Source: Halisarca cf. caerulea
Taxonomy: Eukaryota > Porifera > Demospongiae > Chondrillida > Halisarcidae
Assembly (NCBI GenBank): GCA_963170055.1
Contig: CAUJGJ010000402.1
Location: forward strand, 87,501-151,500
DNA length: 64,000 bases
Reading direction: 5' to 3'
Below are positions 13,321-26,235 of this stretch, piece after piece (the first letter of the stretch is position 1; each line of letters begins with the position of its first letter). Under the pieces are notes generated by a model. It saw nothing but the letters and a program-made list of their open reading frames with translations, did no database searches and had not been told where the DNA came from. The translations under genes were made by a program, and so were the position numbers.

Positions 13321-13480
13321 GTGTGCATGAGCTGGCATGCTTCTTACCAATACAGAATATGAGGAGCAGACTTAATTGGACCTTGGCCTGTATAAGGCCA
13401 TGCTCATAATAATTATTATAATATTGTACACTGTTGAAGTAATACAATGTTTGCATGCATGATTATGCATGACTTCCTAT
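13321..13480. repeat. diverged direct repeat flanking the LINE (partner 15822-15960)
   Basis: Both copies start GTGTGCAT(G/A)AGCTGGCATGCTT, share GGACCTTGGCCTG or GGACCTGGCCTG in the middle, and end AATACAATGTTTG(C/T)ATG. The two copies lie on either side of the LINE remnant about 2.5 kb apart. They could be an older dispersed repeat or a local duplication; they are too long and diverged for a target-site duplication. Confidence 0.65.
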
Positions 13481-13689
13481 ACAACTACAATTATAAGTAT
13501 TAGTTTTACAATGGTGTTCAGCCGTTTGAGTGTCATGCATATTAATTATTATTATTACTCTGCATCATGCCACAACTGGCATTGGAACTGTACAGTTCTA
13601 AGCAGCACAAGCATCAAAGTCTCACCGAAAGAAAACAATTAACAATAGCAAGAAGAACACAAACAAAACAAACAAAAAAGAAACCGCAT

Positions 13690-15245
13690 ATCACAGGATG
13701 ATTAATCAGGACTATCCAAATCTTGCTTCCCATAATTTTTCAATCTGCTTCCTCAATCCACAGTCTATACTTCCTCTATGTAACAAATCAATCACTTTCT
13801 TCTCATCCTACATTTCCTCCCATCTTATTGATCCACACCATCTTGACCTCAAGTCCTCTCTCCACCAGCTAGTATTTGTACAGTGCAGAAACCAGTGGAC
13901 TCTGTCTTCCACTTCCTCTCTGTCACAGTACCTGCAAATACACTGCTCTCTTCATTTGTTCCTCCATCTTCCCATTTCAATCCTGCATGAGTCTCACCGT
14001 ACCTCCTCAAATCATCTTCATCATTCTTCTCTGTGTCATCAATGTACACTACTGTAGGTTCCTCATGTTACTCATAATTTCCATCAGAAGAGCTACTTTT
14101 GGTTGATTTGTAGCCACCTCTAGCCAGTCACTCCTCACCTTCCTACGAAAGGAATCACCCATCATTGACTTAAGCTCCCCAAAGGATACACCTTGCATGT
14201 ACCCCTTTGCTACACAGCCCTTCCCATCTTATCTCTGCCACACACTGCATCAGCTGCTGAAACCAGCTTCCCTTCTCCCTCACAGCTTCCTAAGCTGCCT
14301 TCTTCAAGATTCTATCACCACTTATTGAGTTTGACGTTATTTGAAACCAAAAGCATGAATACTGAATTTTTGCCAAAAGTGCAACTGGAAGCACCCCAGT
14401 TTCAAGCATTATGGAGGCTTTGAGATGCCTCCGGTCTACACCATATATAGAATATCCTATAGGGCTCTCAACTGTAGTTGCTCCACCTCGGTCCTGATCA
14501 AGATTGGTGCAGCAGCCCCAGGCTTCAGACCCATACAACACCACTGAATTAATCATAACCTCCATCATCTTCAGATAGCAATGCCCATTCACCTGGCCCT
14601 CCGCCCTTCTACATCCCTCCCACCAATTAAGACCATAAAGCTTTTCTCCCTGCTCTTACCCTATCCTCAACCATGACCACATGCTCATCAAGGGTGCACC
14701 CCAAGTACATATTTCACCTTGTCCACTACTGGAACCTCCTCTCCCCCAATCATGCAACTTTATACATCTAGGCACACCTTTACTGTGAAAATGCATTATG
14801 GCACATTAATTTGCTCGAGTTAAACTTTAGAGATTTTTGTGCCCCCAATTTTCAAATTCCTTCAGAGAGCTTCAGATTCTCTTCATCTTTGGCCGTTATA
14901 GATGTGTCATCAGCATACATTAAACCAGGACATTTTTCATCTCCACACTTCACTCCCACCCCACATTTTTCAACTTGGCCATCAAATCATTAGCATACAA
15001 AGAGAACAGAAGTGGTGACAACACACATCCCTGCCTCACCCCTACCTCTACCGCAAAAGGCTCACTTATCTCAGACTCTACTCTCACTTGCAAGGTATTG
15101 TGGGTGTACAACCCTTTCAAGAAACCCGGCCAGCATGTGGCCTCCCAAACCCAATTTCTGCAAACAACACCGCATGCAAGTTGCCTAGCTATCCATGTAC
15201 ACTATCATATGCCTTTTACAAGTCCATGTATGCATGCATGTGCAC
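13690..15245 (-). mobile_element. decayed non-LTR retrotransposon (LINE), reverse transcriptase and C-terminal part
   Basis: Read on the minus strand, the blocks occur in the right order for a LINE ORF2: KAYDSVH near 15200-15225 (RT domain), GVRQGCVLSPLLFSLYANDL at about 14985-15042, the catalytic YADDTSI at about 14900-14916, LYGSEAW at about 14517-14540, and a C-terminal CCHC knuckle (CRYC...HWFLHC) near 13880-13940. Stops and frame changes separate the blocks, for example a stop just before KAYDSV and another after GWE, so the copy is dead. The 5' end with the endonuclease is missing. Clade was not assigned. The region between LYRM4 and TRAPPC2L is essentially this insertion. Confidence 0.9.
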
Positions 15246-16801
15246 GGCTGAATGCCATTGTAAAAGTGATATATATATAATATATACCCTGTCCCTGGGC
15301 TCTTATGATAGGTGGGAAAGTGCATGTGCAGTGGTATTTGGCGATAATATTTGGTGTATACCTGTAATAAGAAGCCTAGCATACAGTCTCTTGTTAGTTT
15401 TGTATAATTATTGTTATTATGCACTATATATATTATATATTGATTGTTGTATATGATCATCATTATCATCATCAATATTACTGATAGTATTATCTGGTGC
15501 ATTTGTACATGTGTGTAGTATATAGAGTATCTCAATCATGCAGATTGCATGATAATTAAACTATTCATTAATAATATAATAATGTGTTGTGTAATAATTG
15601 ACATGTACCTATAATCAAGGTTCCTAAATTAATTTTATTTGATTTTTCTTATACATGCTCCTATCATTACTGCTCCTATGATTGTATTGTCAATGTATCA
15701 TTGTACTACTCTGTACAATAACAATAAAATACTACTAATAAAAAATAATATATTATACACCCCGATCACAAGGGCAGTAATTATTAACAAAAATCATTTC
15801 AACTGCAACAGTATATACTAGTGTGCATAAGCTGGCATGCTTCATTCCTTCCAACACACGAAGGAACATACATGGACCTGGCCTGCGTGACCAACCGAAG
15901 CACAGGCCATACACATATACATACATGCACTTCTGAATACAATGTTTGTATGACTTCTTTCCATCAAAGGAAGTGATAAGGTATAGAAGAGTTGCAAGGG
16001 TAGAGACACAAGGGAAGACAATAAAGTCACATCTCATTTATCCAACACTCATTTATCTGAAACCTCATTTATCCAACCTCCATTCTGAATCCACATCACT
16101 ATATGTATGCTATTAAACCTGGTTTATCTAACACGTAATAGGTTTATATCTAACATATATACTTTATGGGGAAAGATGCTGTCTGACAATTAAACTAGGC
16201 CCTGCTGCAATTATAGATTATAAACACACATTAATTTATAGTAATACTACTACACCTCTGTAAAAGGACCACCTGTTTACAAGAGTACATGAATTGTCAG
16301 ATAAGGGCACCGATCCTGGATCTCCAGCATATCTTGGATCAATGCATGATGTCTAGGCAATCCAGCATTATACATGTATATACTGTATACAAACTGCATA
16401 TGTGGTCAGAATAAAGGTATACACAGCTAGTGCACATTTAGTGGTACTTGAAGTTTATAGTATGGCTAGATGTCGTAGCTTTGATTGCTTCACAAATAAG
16501 TGTTCACAACTTACTTGCAGAAAACGGACATGTACGTAATGTACACAAAATGCCATACAAATCTTTACAGGAGTAACTAACAACCAACAATTGGCAATCA
16601 ACTATGTAGTGTACATGTTATCACACACCAATCAAAACATTACACAAAGTAAGAAATAGAGGTAATAGGAAATCCAAAATATGGCGAGCATTGTTGTGCT
16701 GTACAAGTGTCACAGGATCAATGGCAGCATGTGATGATAGAAAGTACCAGGATAAAACTTGTTCTAAAGTTGGTGGAAAATACACAGTGAAGGTGCTTTA
16801 C

Positions 16802-19800
16802 TCAAGCGTTTGATCTACTTCGTTGAAAAATACCCAGAACTGTGTTGTCAAATTTCCTACACGAAACAGGAAAACTCTAGAGTAATATATTAAGCATTAG
16901 TGTTTCACAGAAAGACACATACTTGGTATGCATTTTCTCTCCAGGCACATAAAATGGATTGCATAGGGTCTCAACATATGCTGCATGCAGCATTTTGAAT
17001 ATCTGCAGAAGAAGCAAAACACAAGCACACATGTAAAGAGTGTGAATTCTCACAATGAAATGAAATACATATGTAATATATTATGTATATTATGTAATAA
17101 TGCTTCACCTGCAATGTATGCATGGGCTAGGCTAGTAACAGGACATCAGTATGAAAGGAATATGAAATGGAAGTGGAAATGAGGATAAATCACTAACAAT
17201 GCTTGTCTGAAGGTGACAGGAATAACCGATTATCTTCTGTCTCTCAATCAAGTTTGATAGGAAAAGCTCCTCCTAGCACATGGATGGTATCCAACCCTCC
17301 CACAGGCTTATGGTCAAAACATCACCCAATCACCATGATAACAAAAGACAAAGGTGCTTAAAGTGATTCTATACAGACTACATATGTACAGTGGGTAAAA
17401 ACACCTTGATGCCAGCAATGCACCAATGTGACACATTATTCCAGAAATATTGTTATACAATAGACTTGCCTAGTATAACATAAGTACCTGACTCAGTGCA
17501 ATCCCCCTGGATAGTACATATGAGCCTCTCCTGTTTCTTGATTTACTTCAGGTACATAAACCACTCACAATGGAAAGGTCCTCCAACAACAAGTACAGAA
17601 CTTACGCCCACTACAAGGTACGTATGTAACTACTAAACAAATTCCATGGTACAGCACATGGGTTATGGTGCATTAGTCATGTACGGTGGTCTTAAAGGTT
17701 TGCCAAGGACATATCACTACAGTACATGCAGCAAAGGTTAATGGCTAGCACTGAAGCCAGTGAAAGGTTTACTCTGTGGTCACCTCTCATCTGAGACTAT
17801 GGCTACTGTGTGCAAACTGAAGCTGCATGTTCTCATTAGTGGGAAGTTCCCATCCTCACCTCCTTTATGTCCAGGTCTCCTCTCTGCATTGGAACATTTT
17901 CGGTCACAACTACAAATTTGACTCTTGTATTAGTAGCATATCCATAACTACAACACTTGTTAAGGGTAATAATGCACAATATGGTACATGCACACATGAT
18001 TGCAAAAGTATGTGTTGTGTACACATTGGTATGGAGGAAGAATGCCCTGTGTACACCACACAGTCATAGAATCAACATAACTACGGTATAGGTTGACATC
18101 AGTGGTACATGACCTTCTTTTCACATTTGATACTTTGCCCGGCCACCATGTCTAGGGATGTATTGGGAAGGTATGCAAAGATGCATTATGGCGGAAACAT
18201 TCCTTACATCAGTGTGTAAACATGAGTGATCTTATCAAACAGGTGACAAACATATTCTTCTACAATGTTTCAATACTGGGGGAATTCCAGCACAAAAATG
18301 TCACTGCAGATTGACACAACAGCATAACTCAAACTATAGAAATGCTATGCTAAACCCTGCATGTTGCAACCAGATATGGTGCTAAACGTATGAACACAAT
18401 AGACGCATACTATGATGAACAAAGCATACAACATGCATATGCAACACATACATAAAGAAGCACAAAAATAGAACTGAACCTTCATCTTGTACATCCTTCA
18501 GGTAATATCCCAAAACTTGCATCCTGGTGCGTTGGCAAATTTTGGGTGGATCAAAGAAAAAAGTGTGCTAATATATGCAATGTAGCACACTGTTGGTTGG
18601 AATAATCTTGAGCAAACACGTAAATCAGATTTGTGTGTAGCTGACGAAGGCCTGTGTGGCCAAAACGTCTGATTTTTGTTGTGAAGATTTTTATTGAAAA
18701 CTTTATTGGAGATATTTTGCTATGTGCTTGCTCAAGATTATTCCAACATTGTAAAACGTAGATATGAGCCTCTATGATATTATGTAGCACACTACCTAAC
18801 AGATGTCAATTGGTAGGTTAAGTGGCTAGAACTGATGAACTCGAGATGAGGCTGTACACACCAACAGTAGACAGGATGTAGTCACTACATCTAATATGAA
18901 CTCTGTGCATGCACAAGGAATAGGGAATAATGCTGTACATACATAGTAAGGGCTAAGATACAATCACAGATTTAAATCAAGACAGTCAAGTTGAGGCACT
19001 CAAGCTATATATTGCCATACATGTATGCATATGCCACAAAAACAGACGTAGTAAGGAAAACGGGATTGCACAGTCAGCATGGAGTGCAGTGAAAATCAGA
19101 AAACATACACAGCTCTAGGACACATTCACTGATTGGTTGGCTGGGGTGGTGGTGCTGGTGGCTCAGTAGGTTGTGCACTGGAAGTTAAGCTGTGAGCGCA
19201 TGGTGTACCATCCCACCTGTGGCGTTTTTTTCCCTGCACCCCATGCCACCAACTCAGGAATAGATGAGAAGATGACCTACTGCAACCACCAAACTAAATA
19301 ACAATTTGATTCAATTGGTAGTGTGTGTGGGATACTGGGGGCCTTAATAGTAGCCTCAGGCTAATGGCCCACCCAGTCAAAATAAGAAAATATTATTATT
19401 ATTATTATTATTATATTATACAGTATATATTGTATTATAATAATAATAATAGTAATAATTTCCTAATTCCTAATTAATTTAACCACAGAAAGTTCAACAA
19501 ACCACTGAAAATCGTTTTTCGTGAAATGCGAATTCTTCATCACGTTGCATGGCAAACGTCTTTGTCCAGTGATCCATAACAAGAATGGGCTTGGAGGCTT
19601 CAACAGCAAAAGCCATGATGGCAGACGGTGCAAAGAAGAAGGCACTCCAAAGCCTCCAACAGCAACAAATCCCAGACAACCACAGCAAAACGTTCTTTGT
19701 TAAACATGAAATCCTCATTGTGTTGGTAATCTCTGTCCGGCAATCAATAACAAGAATGGGCTTGGAGGCTTCAACAGCAAAAGCCAGAACAGCAGACGGT

Positions 19801-22800
19801 GCAAAGAAGAAGGCACTCCAAAAACCCAAACAGCAACAAACCCCAGTCAACCACGGCAAATTGTTCTTCATGAAACATGAAATCCTCATCGCGTTGGCAA
19901 ACATCTTTGTCCAGTGATTATTATTATAGTGATTATTATTATTATTGGTAATACACACATGTAGTATATGATTTTGTACAGAATAAGGCTATCAACTATT
20001 GTGTGGAATGGCTCAATGCTAACTGACAGCAGTTAGCATTGAGCCATTTCCATACAAGTGTGTAGACCTAATGCACCTTATCTACATACACCCAAAACTG
20101 ACCTGTGAAGACTAACAGGCGTATAGACCAGACAATGCAGTACAACACAATAGAATGCTCACTAGCTAATGAGTATCTAGGACACACATCACAGGTGACC
20201 ATTACAATAGAGGTTGCCAATATACTCTATCACTGAGTACACCGTACAGAACACATGTAATTGAATTCACTCTCATGATGAATATACAGTGAAACCTCTC
20301 TAATCCCCCCCCCTATAATCCGCCAAACCCGCTAATCTGCCCTACTCTCCAAAAACAAATTACAGTGAAACCTCTCTAATCTGCCACAAGTGGGAATGCC
20401 AGTTTTGTGGTGGATTAGCGGGGTTGATGGATTAACAAGGTTGAAACATAGTACATGCATATAATTTGGTCATGGAGATTAGCGGGTTTGGAGGATTATA
20501 GGGGGGCGGATTAGAGAGGTTTCACTGTATATGCATGTGCTGTACTGTGTTCAAACCTTGTTAATCTGCCAACCTCGCTAATACACCATAAAACTGGCAT
20601 TCCCAATTGTGGCGGATTAGAGAGGTTTCACTGTACTGCCTATGCTCACATGCAAAGAAAAGTGGTGAGGTACAGGAACAGTCAGCAGTAGTCTGCTGTG
20701 CAGAGAACAAAGAGTGATTCCCTCTCAAAGTTTCGTTCTTTCATAAGGTAAGAATTTTCCCATGAATTTATACATCCATAGTAATGCAGACTAATAAAGA
20801 CAAGGAGATAATGAAGTAACATCAACACTACCACAGGTAAGGAATACTGACAACACACAAGGCTATTTGAGGGCTACAGCATCCTGCATCTAACATTTTG
20901 GAAATGCATAATAATAGCAATGTATTGCAACAAGAGTAGAGATTGATAAACATACACCATGAAAACTATGTAGGAGGTCAACATTAGCCACTACTGCTGG
21001 CCTATATAAACACACAGATTCAGATAAGTCTGTCAAGCATTGACTGATATCTGGCAAACTAGCAAACTATCTGAAGGGAAGATCTCAGAATGAAGACTAT
21101 TTTACAAGGAACAGTAATCTTGGTTGTCATAGCTGTGTGTACAACTCTTCCAGCTTCAGTTGATGAAAAGATACAAAGGCAGAGAAGGGGTAAGTTCAGA
21201 TTAAAACTTCATGCTTTTGGAATAATAGTCTATCTAATGAACTCATGTACATAGTACACACAACACAGATACACAATACAGACTAACTGTGGTCACCATT
21301 ATACATAATATTACAGTGTTACAGCAGTACATACTGTTATAATGCATGAAATACACTTACACAATGTCTCTTTCAGTATGCTTATGTACAGATGTATAAC
21401 ATATTCATACTCTTTTCAGAAAACTATGGATTCTACTATCCACCAAACACCTGCTGTCCAAAGGTGGTGCCGGTTACTGGAGAAATTGGTCATTCAGTGA
21501 TTGAAGCTATTGGAGGTTGCCAAGCCCATGTATCTGTCATCACAGCATTTGGCACATGTACCATAGAGCATGAAGGATTTTGGTGAGAGAACCAAACAGT
21601 AACACGCGATACCATGTGCTGATGTAACACATTCCATACTACTCATACTGTAAATCGTGCATTTATATACATGTATGTACGCACATAAATATTTAGTATT
21701 ATATTTTACTCTATATCCTTCATCATGTACGTAGGTGGTTCATTGATTGGGGTGACTCAACACATGATGAAGGCTGCACTGATGATTTTGGACCCTTTGG
21801 ACCACGAGTGCATACATACGAATCTTGTCAGAAGTACCAATCCAAGGGGTACAAGGGAACGGAGGAATGTGTCACTGTCTACTACTGCAGCTCCCCTGAT
21901 TCCAGCTTTAACAACTGCACTCAAAATGCTGACTGCTGTGACTACTTCAAGAAATGTATTAATGTATACTAAACAGAAACACTATAACTACAAACAATTC
22001 ACATTAATCTTGTCTTATATGACACAAACTAATGTACTGTATATATAACGAACACATTTATACCTCAGACATGTTTAATAAACTTGAGTAAGGCAGAAGT
22101 TCCTCACAAGCGATGTGGCTCATACTAAGTTATTAATAATTTATTTAATTCATCATGTAAACACTTTTAGGATACTTAAAAACCTTACACAACGCTGAAC
22201 GAAAACTATACCTGCTCTGGATTCAACAGCTAATGCAGCTGTTTGGGCCACTTGTCAACCTAAGTGTACATAAAATCTGTCAGATCAGGCTCAGTGGTGT
22301 CAAAATAGTCCAGCAGAACGTGAACCAGTGGACAAGACAGTATGACATTATATGGTAATTAAGTTGAATTTAAAAAGGCAACCATTTAACAGCTTTTGAT
22401 TGTCAAAATCCTTTCTATGTGGGGCTTATTTCAAGTCAGAACCAAAACATGTAGACAAAATGGGATGGCTGAAGCCTCCCCCCCCCCTAAATGATCAAAA
22501 TTTCTTGAGCTTCTTGTGGCAATAATTTAAACAATTTAAGATAGAAGTTTCGGTCCAGAGACCTTCATCAGCTATAAACTCTTCATAGTACCATATGTTG
22601 AAGGGCTGAAGCCCCACCCCCATAACTATACAAAACAAGTCTAATTTCATCAGCAAAGTCTACTTGGAGTTCTACCCTCTGAACCTCAAGCATCAACTGT
22701 TGTGACAATTCATTACTGATTCACATCTTATCACTGTCGAATGGCCAAGCCTGTAGAGCAATGGCTTCTACAGACATCAACGCCCAGAAAATAAGACTAG

Positions 22801-25800
22801 ACACATTTGTTTTAGAAGCTCAGAAATACTCACTTCTTGAACTCAATAACAGTTCAGAAAACAGCAGGGTGCATGTATTGACTGTCAGCTAGAGGTAGAC
22901 CCATCACCATCTTCCACTGATGCTATATATAAGAATCACCAACTGTTTTAGTGACAACTCTTTGTTAAAAAATCACATTGACAATTGCAATTCTCAAGGC
23001 GACTTCCAGAGGAGACTTTCATAGGAGACCATCAGAAATGAAGCCTGTGATAGCTCTCATTGGACTTATTCTGACTGTTGGATTTGTTACTGCAAATCCT
23101 TATCATCCATATTATCCGCCCAAGAAAGGTATGTACTAAAGAAATGTGTGGACTTCAAGTGATTATCATCATGAGAATGTATGTATGTTGACATACTGTG
23201 CAACATCCTTTGTGTAGACCAATGCTGTAGGCCAGATTTGTTATATCCGTTTCAAAAGTATGGATCTGAGATAAAACTTGATCCCTATCAGCCATGCAAA
23301 GCAGTGGTTGAGGGAATAGTGGACTGGGGCACTTGCTCTGTTCAGGACACAAATTTCTAGTAAGGATATGTTAGGCATAAATAATACAAACATTGCTTCT
23401 TAAAATACTGTATTTTGATCGTATTTCATGTAGCTATAAGATTTCCTGGGGAGATGGCAAAACAAGCTCTGGAAGCACACCCTATGTTGGACCATTTGGA
23501 CCAGTTGAACACCTCTATTCTGACTACTTCTGCAAATACTGGACATATGTAACTGTATATGTTACACATTGCCACAAAGTTCAGAAGCATGATCAAAAAT
23601 GCTGTGATGTGATAAGAAAAAGGCTCTACTTCAGGAAATACTAATTGATGAGATGGACAGAATCCAAAATCAGCAAGAGATCTAGGAAATAATAGTAGCA
23701 ATAGACTAAGCAAACATAACAAAGTTTAGCCTCCTTTATTCTTGCAATATATTATACTTGTAAGATTCAAAATTGATGCAATTGTCACACTCTTCAGTGT
23801 TGACTGAAGATAAGGGTATTAGCTACGTATATCTATGCACATCGTTTAACGGCAGGAAGTCAGAGAATACACAAGTACACAATAAAAACAAAAACACTTC
23901 ATAAATACGACAAATATAAAAATAGCACCATCATGACACACCAATAAAAGAAATATGACATGTAGTACTTTATGTAGTGTACACATGCAAGAAATCCTGT
24001 CACTTGTATACAGTGATATGTACCAACAAATAGCCTAGAATAGTTCTCAATACCCCCAAATTGCTGTAAAAAAGTAATAAAAAGGAGATGTGTTCAAAAG
24101 AAGTAAGCAAACATTAATGCTATTATATAGGACGTAGATATTTGCAAAACAGGAGTGCAATCATCTCTATGGTTGTCTTTAAGACTCTATGTCACAATAG
24201 ACACTATGGGCCTATATTACAATTAAAAAGGTAAGCTACCATGGCCTTGGTAGAAAGGTGGTCCACTAAAGGAGGTGAAACAGCATCACTGAGATGGCCA
24301 ATGGTCTGCCCACAGTGCTCTCTATAGACAGATACACTAGTCTTAAACAATGGTTTTGCTGAGTATGCATACAGTTGAATAGTGTTGTGACAATGGTAAT
24401 TCATATTAGCAGTTTATTGTACTTAAATACAACATTAGCAAGTGTTAATAGCAATGAAATTATAATTAACTTTTTAGGTCTCAGAATAGTGGAGGTGGTA
24501 ATTGTCCTCTTGTGTTTTGAACTGATACCATGTTGTGTAACTACTTTGATACAGGATTTCATATCTGTGGATATGAGATAGATTTTGTCAATTTGAAGCC
24601 ATTTTAGAGGCTGCACTGACTATAATGACCCTTTGAAATAACAAAAGGCATCAATCACATGTTTAAATCATTACAAATTGGAAATTGTGGTAGTAAGTAT
24701 CCAGGAATCAGTCTGAAATTCGCAGTTGGAATTGTAATTATATGAAAGCAGCAAAATGGCATTTGAGTACCTTGTCGAGGTACAGTATTGTAGTAAAAAT
24801 TGGACATTCTTAGTTTGATGAGTGTAATTGTAGTTGATCATAATCCCCAGGTAATCGCTGCATGACTAAATGCATCAACACAGAACCTTTGTACAATGTC
24901 ATAAGGAAATCAACCTTGGTTAGAAGTTAGAAATGACTACAATACGAAGTGAATATCAAGGCACTGACAAGATAAGATTGTTCATCTTTTGTGTACACGT
25001 GTATATAGAGGAGGCTGCTAAACACAACGACCACTATGGTCATAGCTGACTGAACAAAGCACTACTTGACTTCCAATCCATTCTGTACTAAATATGAGAA
25101 TCAACATAAAGAATATAATTAGAATAAATCTTCACTTTGCAATCGCAGCAATCCAAAACTTGAATGTTACTATTGTGGGTCATTTCTAGCACTAATACCA
25201 TATACAGCCAAAACTTTGATGACAAATATGCTGTATGTGCTGAACATACTTTAACAAATACTAGTAAATACTACAGTACTCCTGGACACTTCTCACCCAG
25301 GCCCAGATAAACTAACAGTACCAGTCCAGACAGCAAGCATCTATGGGAACTAGTACAGAATTTCGGTCCTCAGCTACAAGGTACTTTTTGGTATATATAG
25401 TGAACAAATTCTACTGTCCAGCTCTGTGAAGACTATCAGAAGGCGTGCTCTAAGGTATACGAGAAACATGTATGAATATACTTCCCATTCAAGAGCTACA
25501 ATCAAAGGATACACCAAATGAATTATCGCACTACATACAGGACAACTTTTATCTCTGCAGAAGTTATCTTCCCTTTACTTGACTATCAGTAGTGAGAAAC
25601 AGACAGAAGCCAACTGACAATGAACATCAGCTATTCACTACTGCTACTAACAAAGACATTAAAGTATTGTTCTCACAAAGGGATGCTCCACCTGTATAAA
25701 GTATCCAAATAAATAGATGCAACCTGATCTACCATTGCCCAATTGATGCATCTGAGAACAGGCAGGAATGAAATCTCTGGGAATTTTTGTTCGCATTGCC

Positions 25801-26144
25801 TTTCTGGCAGTGTGTACAGCAGTTCCCTTCTTCAGCAGAGAAGAACGAAGTGAGCAAACTGAAAGGAAAATAGCTGTAGCGAACAAATCCGAGATAAAAG
25901 TGTTATTTTCTTCTCATGTAGGTGTACCAGCTGTCCAATATTATCGAAAGTGGTGCTGCCCAAAGTTGCTAAATGCAAGCTCCCTATTCAGGCCAATAGG
26001 CAATTGTCAAGTCCAAGCTGCAGCAATAACTAACTTTGGAAACTGTTCTGTTCCTGTGCACAAAGGCTTTTGGTAAGATATGTGAATGGTAAAAAAAGTC
26101 ACAATCATATAACATCCCCTTGACATAGTTACATATGTATACAT

Positions 26145-26235
<91 letters not shown>

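Noticed and set aside
17827..18069. 80-codon plus-strand frame
   Set aside because: It is the antisense of TRAPPC2L exon 4 (17860-17947), which matches the family on the minus strand.
24204..24404. 66-codon minus-strand frame (SVYREHCGQTIGHLSD...)
   Set aside because: No splice partner, family or codon support; left unannotated.
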